A DNA stretch of 64,000 nucleotides from Chenopodium formosanum (GCA_024500155.1 CM044872.1:50225460-50289459); one strand, 5' to 3'; counted from the stretch's first letter, positions 1-18,030 are shown. A program made the numbers and translations. Notes: generated from the sequence alone by a model not told the origin.

Positions 1-873
1 AAAAACTTAAATAAGCTGATCTATTGTTACGAGAACCTTATTAGATCTCTAATCACTTCACATCAGTGTGTAGAGTGGGGAGGATGTTGCCCTAATGCTA
101 TTACACATCAGATGAAGTGCCGTAGAGCTTTCCCGTTTTATTGGCAGTAGGTATCTAATACTTTGAGTTGACTGGATGATATTCTATTAGGACTCTGATC
201 TCTAGAGCTTCTTTAGTGAATGCATTCCCTGGCTTTTTGGAAAATGACGGGTCTGAAAGGAAGCACAAGCACTCCTATGAAATGTTTCATAGTTCTCTTG
301 CTTGTTTGCCTATCTTGACTGTGGATGTTTTAATAAATCCTTAGATTTTGCAGTGAGAATCTAGGAAATTGCAGGTATTGTATTCTTTGGGCATACAGTC
401 AAAGTTGTTGTTTGGTGGTCCCTTACGATTATCATTTTACTTTGAGGTTGCTGATTGGTGAATTCGTTTATGGAGTTGATGCCATGTGCAGCTTTTTTGA
501 CACTGATGCTTAATCATATGGTATTTGTGTCATGATGTTTTAGTTTATTACCTTTATAGTTTTATTCTCCGCCTTCCTCTGCCTCTGTCTCTATCACTGC
601 ACACACACTCAATCACATTCTCTTTCAATTTGAGAGTGTCCTTCTTTGAGTTATACACAGAATTTTGAAGCTGTTTCGTTTGCAATTGGTCTGAGATAGT
701 AAAAACGGTAACATGTTTATATCACAATTATACTAGTGAATCAATTTGCTGTTCTTAGATAATACTGTTTCATCTCTTAGTAATTTTCAGTTAATGTATT
801 CTCAATGGCTTTTTTAGATTTTGCTTTATTTTCTGTTTTCATTCTTGCTGTAATTAAATTAGCCCGTTGACAG
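1..873 (+). other. Probable intron of the PPR gene (no exon seen)
   Basis: No coding segment with PPR-like character was found here. The stretch ends in a pyrimidine-rich tract and CAG directly before the first recognisable exon, so it reads as intron. The missing N-terminal part of the PPR protein should lie upstream of the window. A 5'UTR intron is the alternative, but the visible protein is shorter than I recall for this family. Confidence 0.5.
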
Positions 874-2560
874 ATGAATCTTATTCTAAATTTATCTAGG
901 ATGCTGCAAAGTGGGAAAGAGTCTCAGCCTGATGAGGAGTCATATGTTTTGGTTATTAGCATGCTGTTATCACAAGGCCAGATTGATACCGCCTTAAAAT
1001 ATATAGATCTAACTCTGAAATCTGGTTATATGCTGTCGACAAAGGTTTTTGTTGATTGTGTCCAAAGCTGTGTTGACAAGAAAAGATTGGATAGTTTGGT
1101 GACGATTATAGAAAAGTGCAAGGTATTGTTTTGATTGTTGCTTGGAGACTCATGTGAGATATGACTTTGTGTTCTCATTTTGACTATTTCTATGCATCAT
1201 CAGGCTATGGACCAAAATAAAGCTCTGAGCCCCAGCTGGAACTTGTGCAACAATCTTGCAGATGTTGCAATACAGAATGATAATAGCAAGCTGGCCTTTC
1301 TAGCTTTAGGATTTATGGCTAGATGGATTCAACTGGGTGAAAACGGGAGGCCCCCTTTTTTTCACTCTGTTGATGAAGGATTAGTTATTTCTGCCATTGC
1401 TACAGCTGCCCGGACTTATGACTCAACTCTTTTGGATGCATCATGGGCCATCCTAAAGAGATCCTTGCGTGAAAGAAAGCCTCCCAATCCAGAAACCTAC
1501 TTGGCTAAGATAAATGCCCAAGCTTCCCTGGGAAGCTTGCAGAATGCTTTTAGCACTCTGAATGAACTTGAAAAAACACATGGAAGTTCTGCAGGGGAGG
1601 ACCTACTGTCACCATTCACTTCTCTTTATCCATTAGTTGTGGCATGTTCAAAGCAAGGATTTGAAACTTTAGATCTGGTAAGTCTTCTGATTTGCACCTT
1701 TCTATTTTGACGATTTGGCTTCCTATCATTTGAATTCCGGAGGTGCTGATTATCTACCCTTTTCCTAAGGGAATACAGATGAAATATATTTTTGGAGCTG
1801 ATAGACATCATAGGCAGTGTTATATTCCATTATTGACGGTTATATTAGCATTTAGTTATTCAATTGTGTTTCTGAATTTTCTTTTACAAGGTTAATAGTT
1901 TATCAATTTTGACCTTGATCTTTACTAATATGTTTGAGAAAACATTATCATGTGGGACCATTGTCATTAATCATTATTGATTTCCTTGAAAGATATTTGT
2001 TGTGCACTTAGCAATTCAACTTTTTTTTAGTTAAATATATTCAGTTTAACAAAAACAAGCTAGGGAAAACAAAGTGTCATATCCCTCAATTAGGTAAATG
2101 TATTTTATAAAGTGTTTACGGGCTCAAATTCTTTTGGGTTTGGATTTATCGCTCAAATGTTATTCCAGTTTTGTCAAAGGTAATTTTGTCAGAGAAGTTT
2201 TCTTTCTGCTTCCCAAAGGGTAATTGTTAAAGGTTGTCCTTCACCAAGGTGATTGTTGATTTTGCTGATTTTTGCAAGTGGTGTTTGATGACAGTTTCAC
2301 ACATCATATTCTGAATCCCCCCACCCCACCCCACCCCACCCTCCAACCATGAGATTGTCGTTGGTTAAAGCTTAATTACTTGATCTCCTCTTGATTGTCA
2401 TGAGTACCCCCCCCCCCACCCCAAAACCATGAGATTGTGGTTTGTGAGAATTGAACATTTGATCTCTAAGGTTGCAAGATTAGCATAATGGCTTCTCCTT
2501 TCATTGAGAAGGGGGGGGGGGGGGGATGGTTATGGTTTTCTCCCTATCTTAAATCTTGCG

Positions 2561-2610
<50 letters not shown>

Positions 2611-3850
2611 ACTGTGGCTTCAAAATTCTTTCTGTGAATATTACTTGTGAACAAATTTCCATTGCATTCTCTTCCCTACATTTCCTTTTCCTTTCAGACC
2701 AACCATGCTTGCTAGAAATCTTCATATAACTAGGGAAAGAATATTGTTTAGCATGTTTGTCATGGACTCATTGGAGCTAGTTCAGTGAGCTCTGCAGAAT
2801 CCATTTTAATAGTCGTGTAGGAAATATTGTGCTCAGTGTGAGGAAGACAGGTGGAAATTTGTTTTTAGAGGCTACTATTGATGTACATATTTTACTGTTG
2901 TATTTGAAAATAATGTGCTATCTTTAACCTTTTATATTTGTAATGTAATTTTCTTAGGTGTATTTTCAACTAGAGAATTTGAGTCGTGCAGACCCTCCCT
3001 ACAAATCTGTTGCTGCCTTAAATTGTGTAATTTTGGGCTGTGCAAATATATGGGACCTTGATCGTGCTTACCAAACATTTGAAGCTATAAGTTCAACCTT
3101 TGGATTGGACCCTAATATACATTCATACAATGCTTTGATGTCTGCTTTTGGGAAATTGAGAAAGGTTTGGTCTACAACTCATTTAAATTTCTATTTTATG
3201 TGCTCTTTCCTATTGCTAAAACTTAGCACCATGAGATACATTTTCTGGTTGCAGACCTTTGAAGCTACAAGGGTATTTGAACATCTATGTAGTCTGGGTG
3301 TGAAACCAAATGCTATGTCATATAGTCTGCTTGTCGATGCTCACCTCATCAACCGAGATCCAAAGGCTGCTCTTACTGTTCTAAATGCAATGGTAAAGAC
3401 AATCCCCCATTATTTTTTTCCCTTGGTTTCAAATTTCTCAAGAAAGACCTTTGAGTCGTTCATATCAATCAATCAATCAAAGCCTTAATCCCATAAGTGG
3501 GTCGGCTACATGAACCAATAGTGATTAATGTCTCTGTTGAGGTGTTCATACCTCTAATTTGGAAAATCTTGTAAAAGTGTCCTTTGTCTTGCCCCAAACA
3601 AGATTTTTCTGTTGTTGTGGCTTATTTAACCAACCTCTAATTTGGAATTACCCCCTCGCAGGTGGAAGCTGGTTTTGAACCATCAAAAGAGACATTAAAG
3701 AAGATCAAAAGACGATGTGATCGAGAGATGGATTTTGATAGCAGTAATCAAGTAACATCTCTTGCCAAGCAGAGCAAAATCTTTTTGGGCTCTGATAATC
3801 GAAGGAACATTTTGTTTAATCTGGAGTACGGCACTGAGTACGCCTCGTAG
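874..3850 (+). CDS. Pentatricopeptide repeat protein, 5'-partial (At1g26460-like)
   Basis: Five exons join in frame: 874-1122, 1204-1677, 2958-3164, 3255-3392 and 3662-3850, all phase 0 with GT..AG introns, stop TAG at 3848. They give 417 residues. The protein is helical-repeat in character, with PPR-like units such as NIHSYNALMSAFGKL and NAMSYSLLVDAHL. PPR proteins of this type bind organellar RNA; a mitochondrial location is inferred only from the likely orthologue. The first visible exon follows a CAG acceptor, so its ATG is probably internal and the N-terminus lies before the window. Intron 3 (3165-3254) is 90 nt, divisible by three and stop-free, so retention would insert 30 residues in frame. 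The downstream neighbours EAF7 and 14-3-3 support orthology to At1g26460, recalled from memory. Exon borders are strong; the orthologue name is moderate. Confidence 0.82.
2312..2604. repeat. Cluster of homopolymer and short repeats in PPR intron 2
   Basis: CCCCA-type repeats, a second C-run, a G-run of about 15 and a T-run of about 42 lie close together in the 1.28-kb intron 1678-2957. Between them, an 'accatgagattg' motif occurs twice about 90 bp apart. No terminal repeats were resolved that would name an element. Such runs are slippage-prone and their lengths may be unreliable in the assembly. Confidence 0.7.
3455..3530 (-). repeat. RTE-type LINE 3'-end fragment in PPR intron 4
   Basis: On the minus strand this reads as the typical RTE tail: a 'gccgacccacttatggg' stretch, then 'attaaggctttgattgattga', a short TTGA repeat. 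The same 'gggattaaggct' hallmark ends the RTE remnant near 6720. Only the tail is present, so it is either a severely truncated LINE or an RTE-mobilised SINE. Confidence 0.5.
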
Positions 3851-5237
3851 TCCGCCATCGCTGATGCCAATTGGAAATTCCTTTTTAAGCAACCAGGTCG
3901 CCTTTTTGTTTGTAAAGAAGCAATTTTATTGTATTTTGAGTTTTTGGTTGAGCGGTTGAGCCTAGGATTGAGCTCTGTTTATACTCCCCCTTTTCTTCAT
4001 GTACCGATTTTGTTCCTCTTTTTCTCTGGGACATTTCTTTGCAATTAAATTTTCTAATTTTGACAGCTTAGGAATAATACAAAACTAATCCTAAAGTTCA
4101 AATTTTACAATTCTTATCCCTTGCCAAGTTGAGAGTTGTAGTGACTAGTGATGGAACCCTAAGTCTTCAATGTAGGGAAATTACCTTAGAATGGTAAAAT
4201 TCCTTCTAGTTACTCCGAATTTGTAACTATTATTTTATTAATACAAAGAAATAGTTTATGAAATTCATTGGTAATCCTGTGTTATAGCTCATTTGATTTG
4301 ATAATCATATTTATGAAATTCATTGGTAATCAAATTACCTTAACTTTGTTGTATTTTATCAAATTTTAAACTTAATTAGTTTAGGTGGTTAAGTGTTACA
4401 CAAATGCTCCTATGACACACCATTTTCTCTCCACCTTCTATTGTTTCAAGTCTTTCAACGTTCTAAGTGCAATAATACAAGGTCATCAATGAGAATTTTC
4501 CCCTAAAACATCTATATTTTATCCATCATATGAAGTAATCGGTGCACGTAAGATAGAGTTTGCTATGAGTATTATCTGGATCAATTTCGAAAAAAACATC
4601 AAACTAATAATTTGCTCAGATTTAAGAACAGAAGTATACCTTCTCTTATCAACAAACATAAAAGGGAGCCAAGGAGCTTTGCTGCCTTATGAGGGCTGTC
4701 AAAGAAAATGATGTGAGTAATTCGGGACAATTTCACTAATTATATCGATTATTATTGGAGTACATTTATTTTTTGAGTTGATTTACTAATCAAAACAAAA
4801 AACAATTAGCAAATTGAATCGACAAAATTCAAGTTTGTCTTCTTAATTAACAATTTAAATTGTGTAATTTTGTATTGCTCATAAGTAAAACCGCTACTAA
4901 TGTTGAGATGCCGACATTACTCAATTTTAACTTCAAATATTACGAGACTAGTGATCTCTCGATCGGACCAAGTCAAAAGAAAAATTAACATAAACTCCCA
5001 ATATAGATTAGGAAATTAAGAGTAATAGAAGCCCAGAAGTATTTAAAGTTGATCAACTTTTAGAGCAACTCAGCCAATTACCCAAAAAACCCAACCCCAC
5101 CAACAACTTCTATTGGTGAAGAATTTGGATCAAAACCATAAACCCTACTAAAATGTTGAGCATATAATCTCAGTTTCTGCAATAACAAAAACCTAAAGAA
5201 TAATCATCAACCCAAATTTACTCATAATTATCTGAAA
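3851..5237. other. Intergenic spacer between PPR and EAF7-like genes
   Basis: It begins with the PPR 3'UTR, with an AATTAAA-like signal near 4045, and ends with the EAF7 5'UTR. A 20-bp-class direct duplication ('atgaaattcattggtaatc') occurs near 4258 and 4312. No ORF or RNA gene was recognised in the AT-rich remainder. Confidence 0.6.
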
Positions 5238-5576
5238 ATGGGCGGAGGAGGAACCAAAGAAGAAGAACAAGATGGAATGTCTGTACACTCTCCTTGCAAG
5301 GCTCCACCTTCCTCTGCTTCTTCTCTCTCCAAGGTTGCTCTCATACTTCCTCTTTATGATTCTGGGTTTGCTTTATTTATGTGATTTTTCAACTGGGTTT
5401 TTTTTTTTTTTTTTTTTTTTTTAATTTTAAATTTTTTTTTGGGATTTTAATACGTAGGAGCAATCACAGGCAGAATTGGAGCTTAGATTTTTGGAGGCAC
5501 TTGAAATTTACCGTCCTGGAAAATTAAAAGGCATGTTTAATTTTTTCCCATTTCAATTTGTATTAAGTTTCTGCCT

Positions 5577-5623
<47 letters not shown>

Positions 5624-8600
5624 GGTTTCATGTTCCCGTTTTTATTTCTTAAGAAATTTTAGTTAATTACAATGATCATGGTATACATATATAAAAATGC
5701 ATGTAAGGTGAATCCTTTGTTGTTAATTCGGATGTCATTTTCTATTTTTGTAAACCGTAGTTTAATCATAATCAAGGCTGTAGGCTAATAGCAATGCAAA
5801 ATGATGAAAGAATAGCGCGGCATGTATATTTATCTACATTTTAGAATCACATTTAAATGAACTGATAGTTAATCATCTTGTTCAATGAACAGTGTCTAAA
5901 TTATTACTCTAGTTGGACTGTTTGAGCTTGTTATTTACATAGATTAACATAGTTTGATTTTGATATTATCTAGAAAATACAAGTACGAAGTACATGTTAT
6001 GCTTATGTCTGATATGGTATTAACAATGTGATTAATGTAAATATGTAACTTCTGAGCTCGGTCCCTTTTTGAACATCCATGAAAATGATAACCTATCATC
6101 AGTCTCTCTCTTTCTTAAGGCTCGGTTAGTGGACTCATGCCCAGTTAGAGAGCATGTTTTCAGTGAATTCTTAATAGAAACCCATCTTCCATTTTGTTAT
6201 ATTTAAGGTGGGGCTGAGTCCAAATGACTTCTACAAGACAATTATTAGACCAAGACTGCTATATGGGTCAAAATGTTGGGCATTTAGGAATGATCATATT
6301 AGGTAAATGGGTGTAGCAAAGATGAGTATGTTTAGATGGATGTGTAGGAACACCTAAAGGATGTAATTAAGAATGAAGATACTTGAAAGAAAGTTAGTAT
6401 TGCGGATATTAAGAATAATATAAGGGGGAATTGATTATGTTGGTATGGGACTATGGGCATGTGAGGTGGCAATCAAAAGATGCTCAGGTAACAGAAGTGT
6501 AGAGTTGGGATGATAGGGATTCCACAAAAACTTGAGGGAGGCCAAGATGACTTGGATATAATTGAAGTAAAAATGATCTGAAGAAATTGGGTCTACAAAC
6601 TTTTACATCAACATATAACATTTGATAGAAGAAAATGGAAAGAGAAGGCATTTGTCAGCGATGACTAGAGATAAAGTTTTGGTTCATGCAGCCAACCCCA
6701 TCATATTGGGATTAAGGCTGTTGTAGGAAATGAGTCCAGAATCTCCTGATGACTTTGAAGAACCTGTGGACTTCTGATCTATGGTCATTCCAGCTTAATA
6801 GGTTTTTGACAGAAATTGACTTGAATAAGATGCTTAACCATTTCAGCAAAACAAAAACTACACAACTACACACTTAATAGACTGTGATTCTGTGAAGACT
6901 GCACCTTAAAACAATGCCGTCCTTTAAGCTATTTGTCTAAGCCCAACAACTATTAGTATGTGCATACTTATTATTTACTTTCTCCTTAAAATTACAATAC
7001 TTCCTGAATGAGCAGCTTCCAAAAAATCATAACACATCTTTTTTTGTTAAGTTTTACAAAATATAAAATATGTCCTTACATCACCATACCTCGTACTTTT
7101 TTGAATACCGTTATTCCATCTCCCTCTTTATAACTGCCTCCTTACCAGGTCATTCTTTCTTCCTTTAAAGACTACCATCACCTCCTCCTCCCTCCTGTTC
7201 TAGTCACATTACTCCCATTCCATCTGCCCATTTTCATCTCTTCCCTTATTTCTGCAACACTTTCCAATGTCTCCTTTTTCCTTCCCTTTTTCTAGCAATG
7301 CTGTAAATCTAGAAATGAAGAAGAAGAATTTAGGAGATCAAAGAAGGAGAATGAAGTAGAATAGTTGATTGAAGAAAAAGAAAAATGATGGCTCCAATTA
7401 AGCTTTTGATGTCACAACTTGCCTGCATGATCCTATCAGTATTCTGGTGGCTCTTGGAACACTCACCCTGGATTTGACCACCAAAGTTCTCTTATGCATC
7501 ATGCAGACATGCACTAGTGAAGTTGCTGTGAATGTCTTGGTTCTTAATCTCTTCTCTCTCATTGATTTAGGTGTAGGTTGTTGTGGTGGTTGGGAATACT
7601 TGGGATTGACAACGGGGATATAGTGGACATGGATACTTTTGCGGGGGGCTATGGTGAGCTTGGCTGGGGCTGTCGTGGATGGGTGGTAGGAGTGGACCAG
7701 CGGAGTGGTGGTGAGAGTAAATAAGGGTTAGATAGGTAATTTGGATGAGTCTCTTCTATTTTCTAAATAAACGTGCCAACATCAAGTGCTGCAATTTTAA
7801 GTAAGCGGAGGAAGTACATAATTATGAAAAATCTGAAGCCTCCATCTTATAGCAGTTGGACAGCAGATTGCTCCGCACAGACACAGTACACCTGAAAAAA
7901 ACTCTTCTTTTTACATTTCACTGAGACTAATGAAGTAATGAGTCATGCAGTGTATACATCATTGATCTTCCTTGGATATGGTTTGATAGACCTAACCTGT
8001 TTGCTTATGTGAAAGAATTAAATAACTTATTTTTGGCTTTTGTGGTGAAAAAATCGTTAAAACAAAAGATAGTGTTGTGCTATAATATAGTATTAGTCCA
8101 GTGTTTGAGTTCTAAAATTGAATGCTTGTAATTGATCACTGATCACTTCTTTCTGTTATGCAAATAAGTTTACTATGAAGCACTTGCATTATATCTATGC
8201 AGTTTGTTTTTAATATGGATTATCTAAAATTACTTGTAAGAATACCATAATAGGATTTTCTGCTTCAGGCATTCATCGTCACTTCGTCCTTTATGGTGTG
8301 ATGGAGTTTCTCCGAAGAAGGTATGTGCTCTGTTATTGTTGTTATGTATATGTTTCATGAGTTATTTATAAATGATTATACTAAATTCAACCATGTTACA
8401 TTGCTTTCCCATATTAAATCAAACAGCTTTGATCGCCAATTCTCTTCTGAAGAGGTTATGCGCTTGCTTGACCGTTTCTACAACTTGGAGATGCTGGTAA
8501 GCAAGCTGTTGAGGATGAATTTACTCAGTCAGTGACTGATGGGAGGTTTATTGATTTACCTTACCCTTCTAATTCAGTATGGCCTTGATATTTTATTGCT

Positions 8601-8780
8601 CTACATGCAAATTCTCTCAGTTACAGGCTTACAACTAGGAGATTGTATACTTTTCAATTTAAGTGATCAATCTTGTTTTATTGACAATTTCAGAGAGGAG
8701 ATGATGAAGATGCAGAATTCCCGCATCGTGAGGAGGAGTTCTCTTTGCCGCAAAGCTATTTTGCAAAGGATGAATCTTAA
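5238..8780 (+). CDS. EAF7/MRGBP (CT20) family NuA4 subunit
   Basis: Five exons (5238-5333, 5458-5530, 8269-8320, 8427-8496, 8694-8780) encode 125 residues. After a Gly/Glu-rich leader comes the CT20/EAF7 core: FLEALEIYRPGKLKG, IHRHFVLYGVMEFLRRS and FDRQFSSEEVMRLLDRFY. An acidic tail ending FAKDES follows. EAF7 (MRGBP in animals) is a small subunit of the NuA4 histone acetyltransferase complex, where it pairs with the MRG15/EAF3 chromodomain subunit in the nucleus. The joins give the conserved core without gaps. Intron 2 (5531-8268) starts GC rather than GT (AG|GCATGT...CAG); no GT alternative keeps the frame. That intron also holds long T-runs and an RTE remnant. The likely orthologue, recalled from memory, is At1g26470. 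Confidence 0.85.
6206..6727 (+). mobile_element. RTE-clade LINE remnant (RT C-terminus and 3' end)
   Basis: Broken plus-strand frames read KTIIRPRLLYGSKCWAF, then KMSMFRWMC, then LCWYGHV, the standard order at the C-terminal end of plant RTE reverse transcriptases. The element ends in 'ggattaaggctgttgta', typical of RTE 3' ends. Stops and frameshifts are frequent, so it is dead. It lies in sense orientation inside intron 2 of the EAF7-like gene. Confidence 0.75.
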
Positions 8781-10432
8781 ACAACTAAACTAGATGAACA
8801 TGTACATTTTTGTTCTAGTTAATAGCTCATCAACATTGTCAATCTTGAACCAAAATTTTGAATCTATCCTATTATATCATATCATAAGCACTTCCTGTAA
8901 ATGGCCGTAAAATGTGCTCATTTTGTTATTATTCACACGAAGGGTTTGTTCCATGGCTTTATCCCAATGTTTGAGGTGGTTTTCACTTTTGCTGGTTCTT
9001 TTGCCTTTGTGATGTTAGATTTGCTGCTATTAATCTCTGTTAGATCTTTCTCTCGGCGATTTGGTTCAGCTCAATATTGTCATTATTGTTAGATGAAAAA
9101 CCCGTCTAATTAAAAGTTGATATCATAATATATGGCATGTAGGATCTTTTTTCGAATTTACTCTAGCATGAAGGCGCTTGCTCGAAGATTTTACATCTTG
9201 ATTGGTTGGATAAAAGCATGTTTCCGGTAGCAAGGGTTTGGGTATTTCGTTTTCTATCACATCTTCCAATAATTAGCTTGTACTCTTGTATATTTTCTCA
9301 TAGTTTAGGAGTGAGCTGTGAGCCCCATCTTCTCAATTTAGAAACATATCTCAAATGTTGCTATTTGCTAACTCAAACTATGTTTCAGAAAAAAAAAAAA
9401 AAAATGTTGCTAACTCACCCCTTTTCCTCCTTCCTTGCCTTCCTTTTCCTTCTTGCTTTCTCAATGTAACAATGGCAATTTTTTCACCAAAATTTCAGAC
9501 AACCCAACAACAGTACATAAACCCCCCAACCAACACTACATACACGGAGGTCACGGTGATAAGCTGGCCAACCGAACAAAAGATACCCTTGTAACAAAAG
9601 ATGCAAAATCTCAATTGAACACATTTGTATGTATAATTGATGCATGTAGAGTTCAGGGAATTTTGTGATTAATTTTTAATACTCGACACAGAGTTGGGAT
9701 TTAATACTTGATACAGAGGTGGTAAATAGATAGTTCAGATTTAGTTTTGTGCAAGTTGTATTAGACTATACTTAGTTTTTTACAAGTGCAACATTAGATC
9801 TACATTTTGTTCCATTTCTAGTTTATATACTTACCGTTCACCTTAAGCAAATTAAAAGTATAAGAAACAGTGTGCCCCAATTGAGTAGATTATATAAACA
9901 AAATACATTTTTAAACAAAATATGGGTCGAGGTCAATCCCAACCTTAATGGCAGACATAGTAGCAAATTTGCAATCCAAAAAACAATTCCTTCGCTAAGG
10001 AACATTGAAATACATACATCAACACAATCAGAATTTTCGATATTAAGGCTAAAGAAACATCGCAATTGTAATTTAAAAGAGATTACAATTGCATATAAGA
10101 AACAAAAAATGAAAAGATTGTTTGGATACTGCACCACAATCTAAAGAAAGTGCAACGAACAATCTACAATAAAAGCTGATGAGAGAACATTTAACCAATT
10201 CTCTTCTAGCTATTATAGCACAAAATTTCAGCAACAATAATTTATATGCTCCCCAGTACAATTGCTTTTCGGGAAGATATTAAGGGATCCAAGCTATCTC
10301 TTATGGCAGCTTCTTGTTATAATGACGCGGTTGAATAAGATATCACTGTTGCCCCCAAAAAAGATGCAAATAAATTACAAGTACAAAAACAAATTACTTC
10401 ATTGTGAACGAAGTTAACAAGACCACCGAAGT
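8781..10432. other. Spacer between convergent EAF7-like and 14-3-3 genes
   Basis: This holds the two 3'UTRs facing each other and AT-rich DNA with a 16-A run near 9390. The ORFs of 60-100 codons here are low-complexity, lie on both strands and show no family motif. No RNA gene or mobile element was recognised. Confidence 0.55.
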
Positions 10433-14734
<4,302 letters not shown>

Positions 14735-14840
14735 TGTTGAAGAAATTCAAGAAGAAAAAAACCCAGAAAATCGAAACGTTTCGAAACTGTAAAAAAAGAG
14801 GAGAGAGAAATGAAGGAAGAGGGAGAGACAAATAGGAGAA

Positions 14841-14847
14841 TTATATA
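14841..14847 (-). promoter_or_regulatory. Putative TATA box of the 14-3-3 gene
   Basis: TATATAA on the minus strand lies about 110 nt before the ATG. The transcript leader between them would be rich in GAGA/GAAG, a common plant 5'UTR texture. Not experimentally defined. Confidence 0.5.
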
Positions 14848-17472
14848 GTGTTAAATAATTGTAAAGGATCGAGCAAGTCAAAGGGAAGACTGAATCTCAA
14901 CCGTTGGATTTGATTGTTTTCAAAGAGTAGCGCCAAAATCGGAGGACTCAGGAGAATTTGGTTGATTTATTCAATTTTTTTCTTAAATAAGACAATTTTT
15001 TTTAGATTAAAATTGTGGTGGAGTTAAAATAAGTAAATAGGATTATCTTTTTACTATTTATAGTAGGAGTACTTTATGCCTTATGTTCCTGTTAATTAAG
15101 CTTTGCGTAATTAAATAGTAATACAAAAGTGTATACCAAAGAGATAATTGGATTGAATATTCTACGAGTACTTTTTTTTTTTTTGAAACAATATTCTACG
15201 AGTACTTTATCCAGCATGTGTCATGTAAAAATTTATGGAATACGTGGTGCTAATGTCGTCTTTTTAGTTATTTTCATACCGTTTTTTTTGTTTTTAGTTC
15301 TTTCAGCAGAAGTAATATATTGTGATTCAGTTTGATTTAGAACTCGAGGGACATTTTAGGAATTTCCTATTATGGATGTGAGTGTCGATGACATTACCTT
15401 TGTCTTAAATTACTTGTTCCATTCGAATATGTGACCTTAATTATCATTAGTTATGAATAAAAATTATTATTATGTAAATGTACATCAACATAAAGTTAGC
15501 ACACAAAAATTCATATGATATGGTGTTTTTAATTATTACTCCGTACGGAGTAATGAAATTTGAGGTTAAAATAGCTTCTTATGAGAAGTTAGATATAACA
15601 ACTAATTTGAGAATGAGGAAGATAGGGCCATATAGGAAAACCAAGTTTAATATCTTCAGTTACTTGTCCAAGGTTTGTTACTTAGGTCAAGGTAATTCTA
15701 GTTGAAAAAGATATTGTCCAATTAACTTAGCTTATTTATATCATTCTGTTGGTTTTGACTAAATTAAAGTTTGTGTATATAAATTCAAACGGTTGGTTAA
15801 GTACCACTATCAGTCTATCACCCTCAAACAATTATCCATTAGTTTGATAAATTTGAAATCTGAATGCCTTCATAATAATCTAAAACAAAATTCAAAATCA
15901 TTAAAAGATAGGCATAGTATTATTATATGGAAAATGATATACATATTTCTTAGGGCTACATATAAGCATTAAATTTACACTTGAAAACCGTAAAAAGTTG
16001 AAATCATTAAAATAAAAACACTAATTACACTGATTTACGTGTGTTTTTTTCATAAATTTCTAATTTTATACAATTTTCAAGAGTATATTTAATGCTTATA
16101 TATAGCCAATTAGGACTACATATAGACATCAACCTTTTGTTAAGCCTTCGTTAGTTGAAGACATCAAACCCCTCAAACTACGTATGAGACATAGCGTGTA
16201 CCGTACTTATTAGAGTAACTAAAATATTAGACCAATCAACGGCGCGAAAACAAATGTTAAAAATAAATCTACACAAAAGTTGATTAGGGTCAAGGAGGAG
16301 CTTGTGATTGGATTATATATATAGGGTTAGTGTTGTGCTTGGTTCAAGTTCAAGTCACTAATTATGCGATGTAACATGTCAATTAGATCAATGACTAACC
16401 AACGTAGAAATTGGTTTCTAGAAAGATTAATTCGTTGTGTATTTCCTTGTTAATTTTGAGTCGGATTTAAGGTCAGTTTGATTTGGTTCAAGATTAGTCT
16501 AATACTGAGTCATCATTATGCAGGTCAAAATAAGTCTTGATTAAGCATCATTTGATTTGGATCATCAAATATGAGTTAATTTTACAAAGTTTAGTTGTTG
16601 CAAAATATAAATTGCTATCTTATATTCTAAAATACACTCTGTATTACATAAGGAATACTTTATTTGGCGACCGAGACCTTGTTTTCTTCCCCTTATTCAA
16701 ATAATAATTTAAGTTTAGTACGAAGTAATTTTTTTTTTTTAATATTGAATAGTAGTAACTCTAGAGAACATATATAATAGTAAACTGGTAAAAGTATTTT
16801 TTAATTTATTAAATAATTTAAGTTCAGTAATAAAAATTCAGTTCAACAAAAATTGGGTGAAGTAAACAGGTAAAAATTAAATTTATCCACATCTATCTAT
16901 ACTAACTATATACGAAACTAATCACTGGAGGGACACTTGGCATGATTTTATGAAAATTTTTCCCTCCAAAATGCTCTTAAAAAAATTTAAAGGATAGACA
17001 TTATAAAATTCAAATTTAATATTAAAAAAAAAAGTGTTACATAAGTCATTTTCAATTAACTCTATTTCAATTGACTATTATTATATCATATTTCATAAAT
17101 TCGTGCATTATACAGGGATAAAACTAGTGTATTCATATATTTTTATGTCTCAATAAAAAATACTTTATTACAGTGTAATATAAAATTATAAATATTGGTT
17201 ATTTAGCATCAATTAGCCTATTTGCCGCACAAAACAGGGTGAGAGTCGAACTAACTGGCCAACCTTAATTCTTAAAAAACCAAAATCTTAATCTTATAAT
17301 AATTTAAATTCAAAAATCATATCCCAAGTATGGCCAGAATTTCAAAAGCCAGATGCAATGAAGCTTTGACCAGAGTCTAATAGTTTAGGACAAAGTACTT
17401 TGAATACATAATGCGGAGTTTGACTAATATTTATGGAATAGATTTTATAAAAAGCAACAATTTAATCAAAAA
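14848..17472. other. AT-rich intergenic region
   Basis: About 2.6 kb between the 14-3-3 promoter and the tRNA. The short ORFs are AT-rich and show no family motif. The word 'atattctacgagtact' occurs twice near 15157 and 15190, separated by a T-run. Nothing else was recognised. Confidence 0.55.
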
Positions 17473-17545
17473 GGGGATGTAGCTCAAATGGTAGAGCGCT
17501 CGCTTTGCATGCGAGAGGCACGGGGTTCGATCCCCCGCATCTCCA
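17473..17545 (+). tRNA. tRNA-Ala (anticodon TGC)
   Basis: All parts of a 73-nt cloverleaf are present. The acceptor stem pairs GGGGATG with CATCTCC, with one G-T pair. The D arm holds TAGCTCAAATGGT (A box). The anticodon stem CTCGC/GCGAG encloses TTTGCAT with anticodon TGC at 17506-17508. The T arm holds GGTTCGATCCC (B box), and the discriminator base is A. A run of seven T immediately after gives a Pol III terminator. No intron. It decodes GCA alanine codons in the cytosol. Confidence 0.96.
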
Positions 17546-18030
17546 TTTTTTTACCCCTCCAACTTGCAATGAGTACACGGTTCATGCTTGGTATCATTTG
17601 GATACTTTTTTGCTTAGTTGATGTTTAGGGGACCATTTACACGATAGTACTTGGGCTTGTTTGGTAAATGACTTTGGCTTTTTGATTGGCTTTTGGCTTT
17701 TTCATTTGGTCAAACATCCAAAATTTGTGTTTGATAAATGACTTTTTCAGCCAGCTAAAAAGCTGACTTTTAAGTCAAAGGCCTTGTTTGACAATTTGTT
17801 GTTGGCTGGTCTGACCAGCTATTTGTAATGGCTTTTAATGTTGGCTGTTTCTCTTGGCTGGTCTGACCAGCTGTTTGTAATGGCTTTTAATGTTGGCTAT
17901 TTGACTGTTGACTATTAATAAAAATATGTTCGGTAAAGTTGGCTGTTGGATGTTGGTTGTTGTATATAAAATTGATTTTTAAGGACATTGGTTTTTTTTA
18001 TTATCTTTGTAATATACATTGTAAATAATA

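Noticed and set aside
8539..8793. 84-codon ORF over the last EAF7 exon
   Set aside because: It is in a different frame from the conserved EAF7 tail and depends on reading through an intron.
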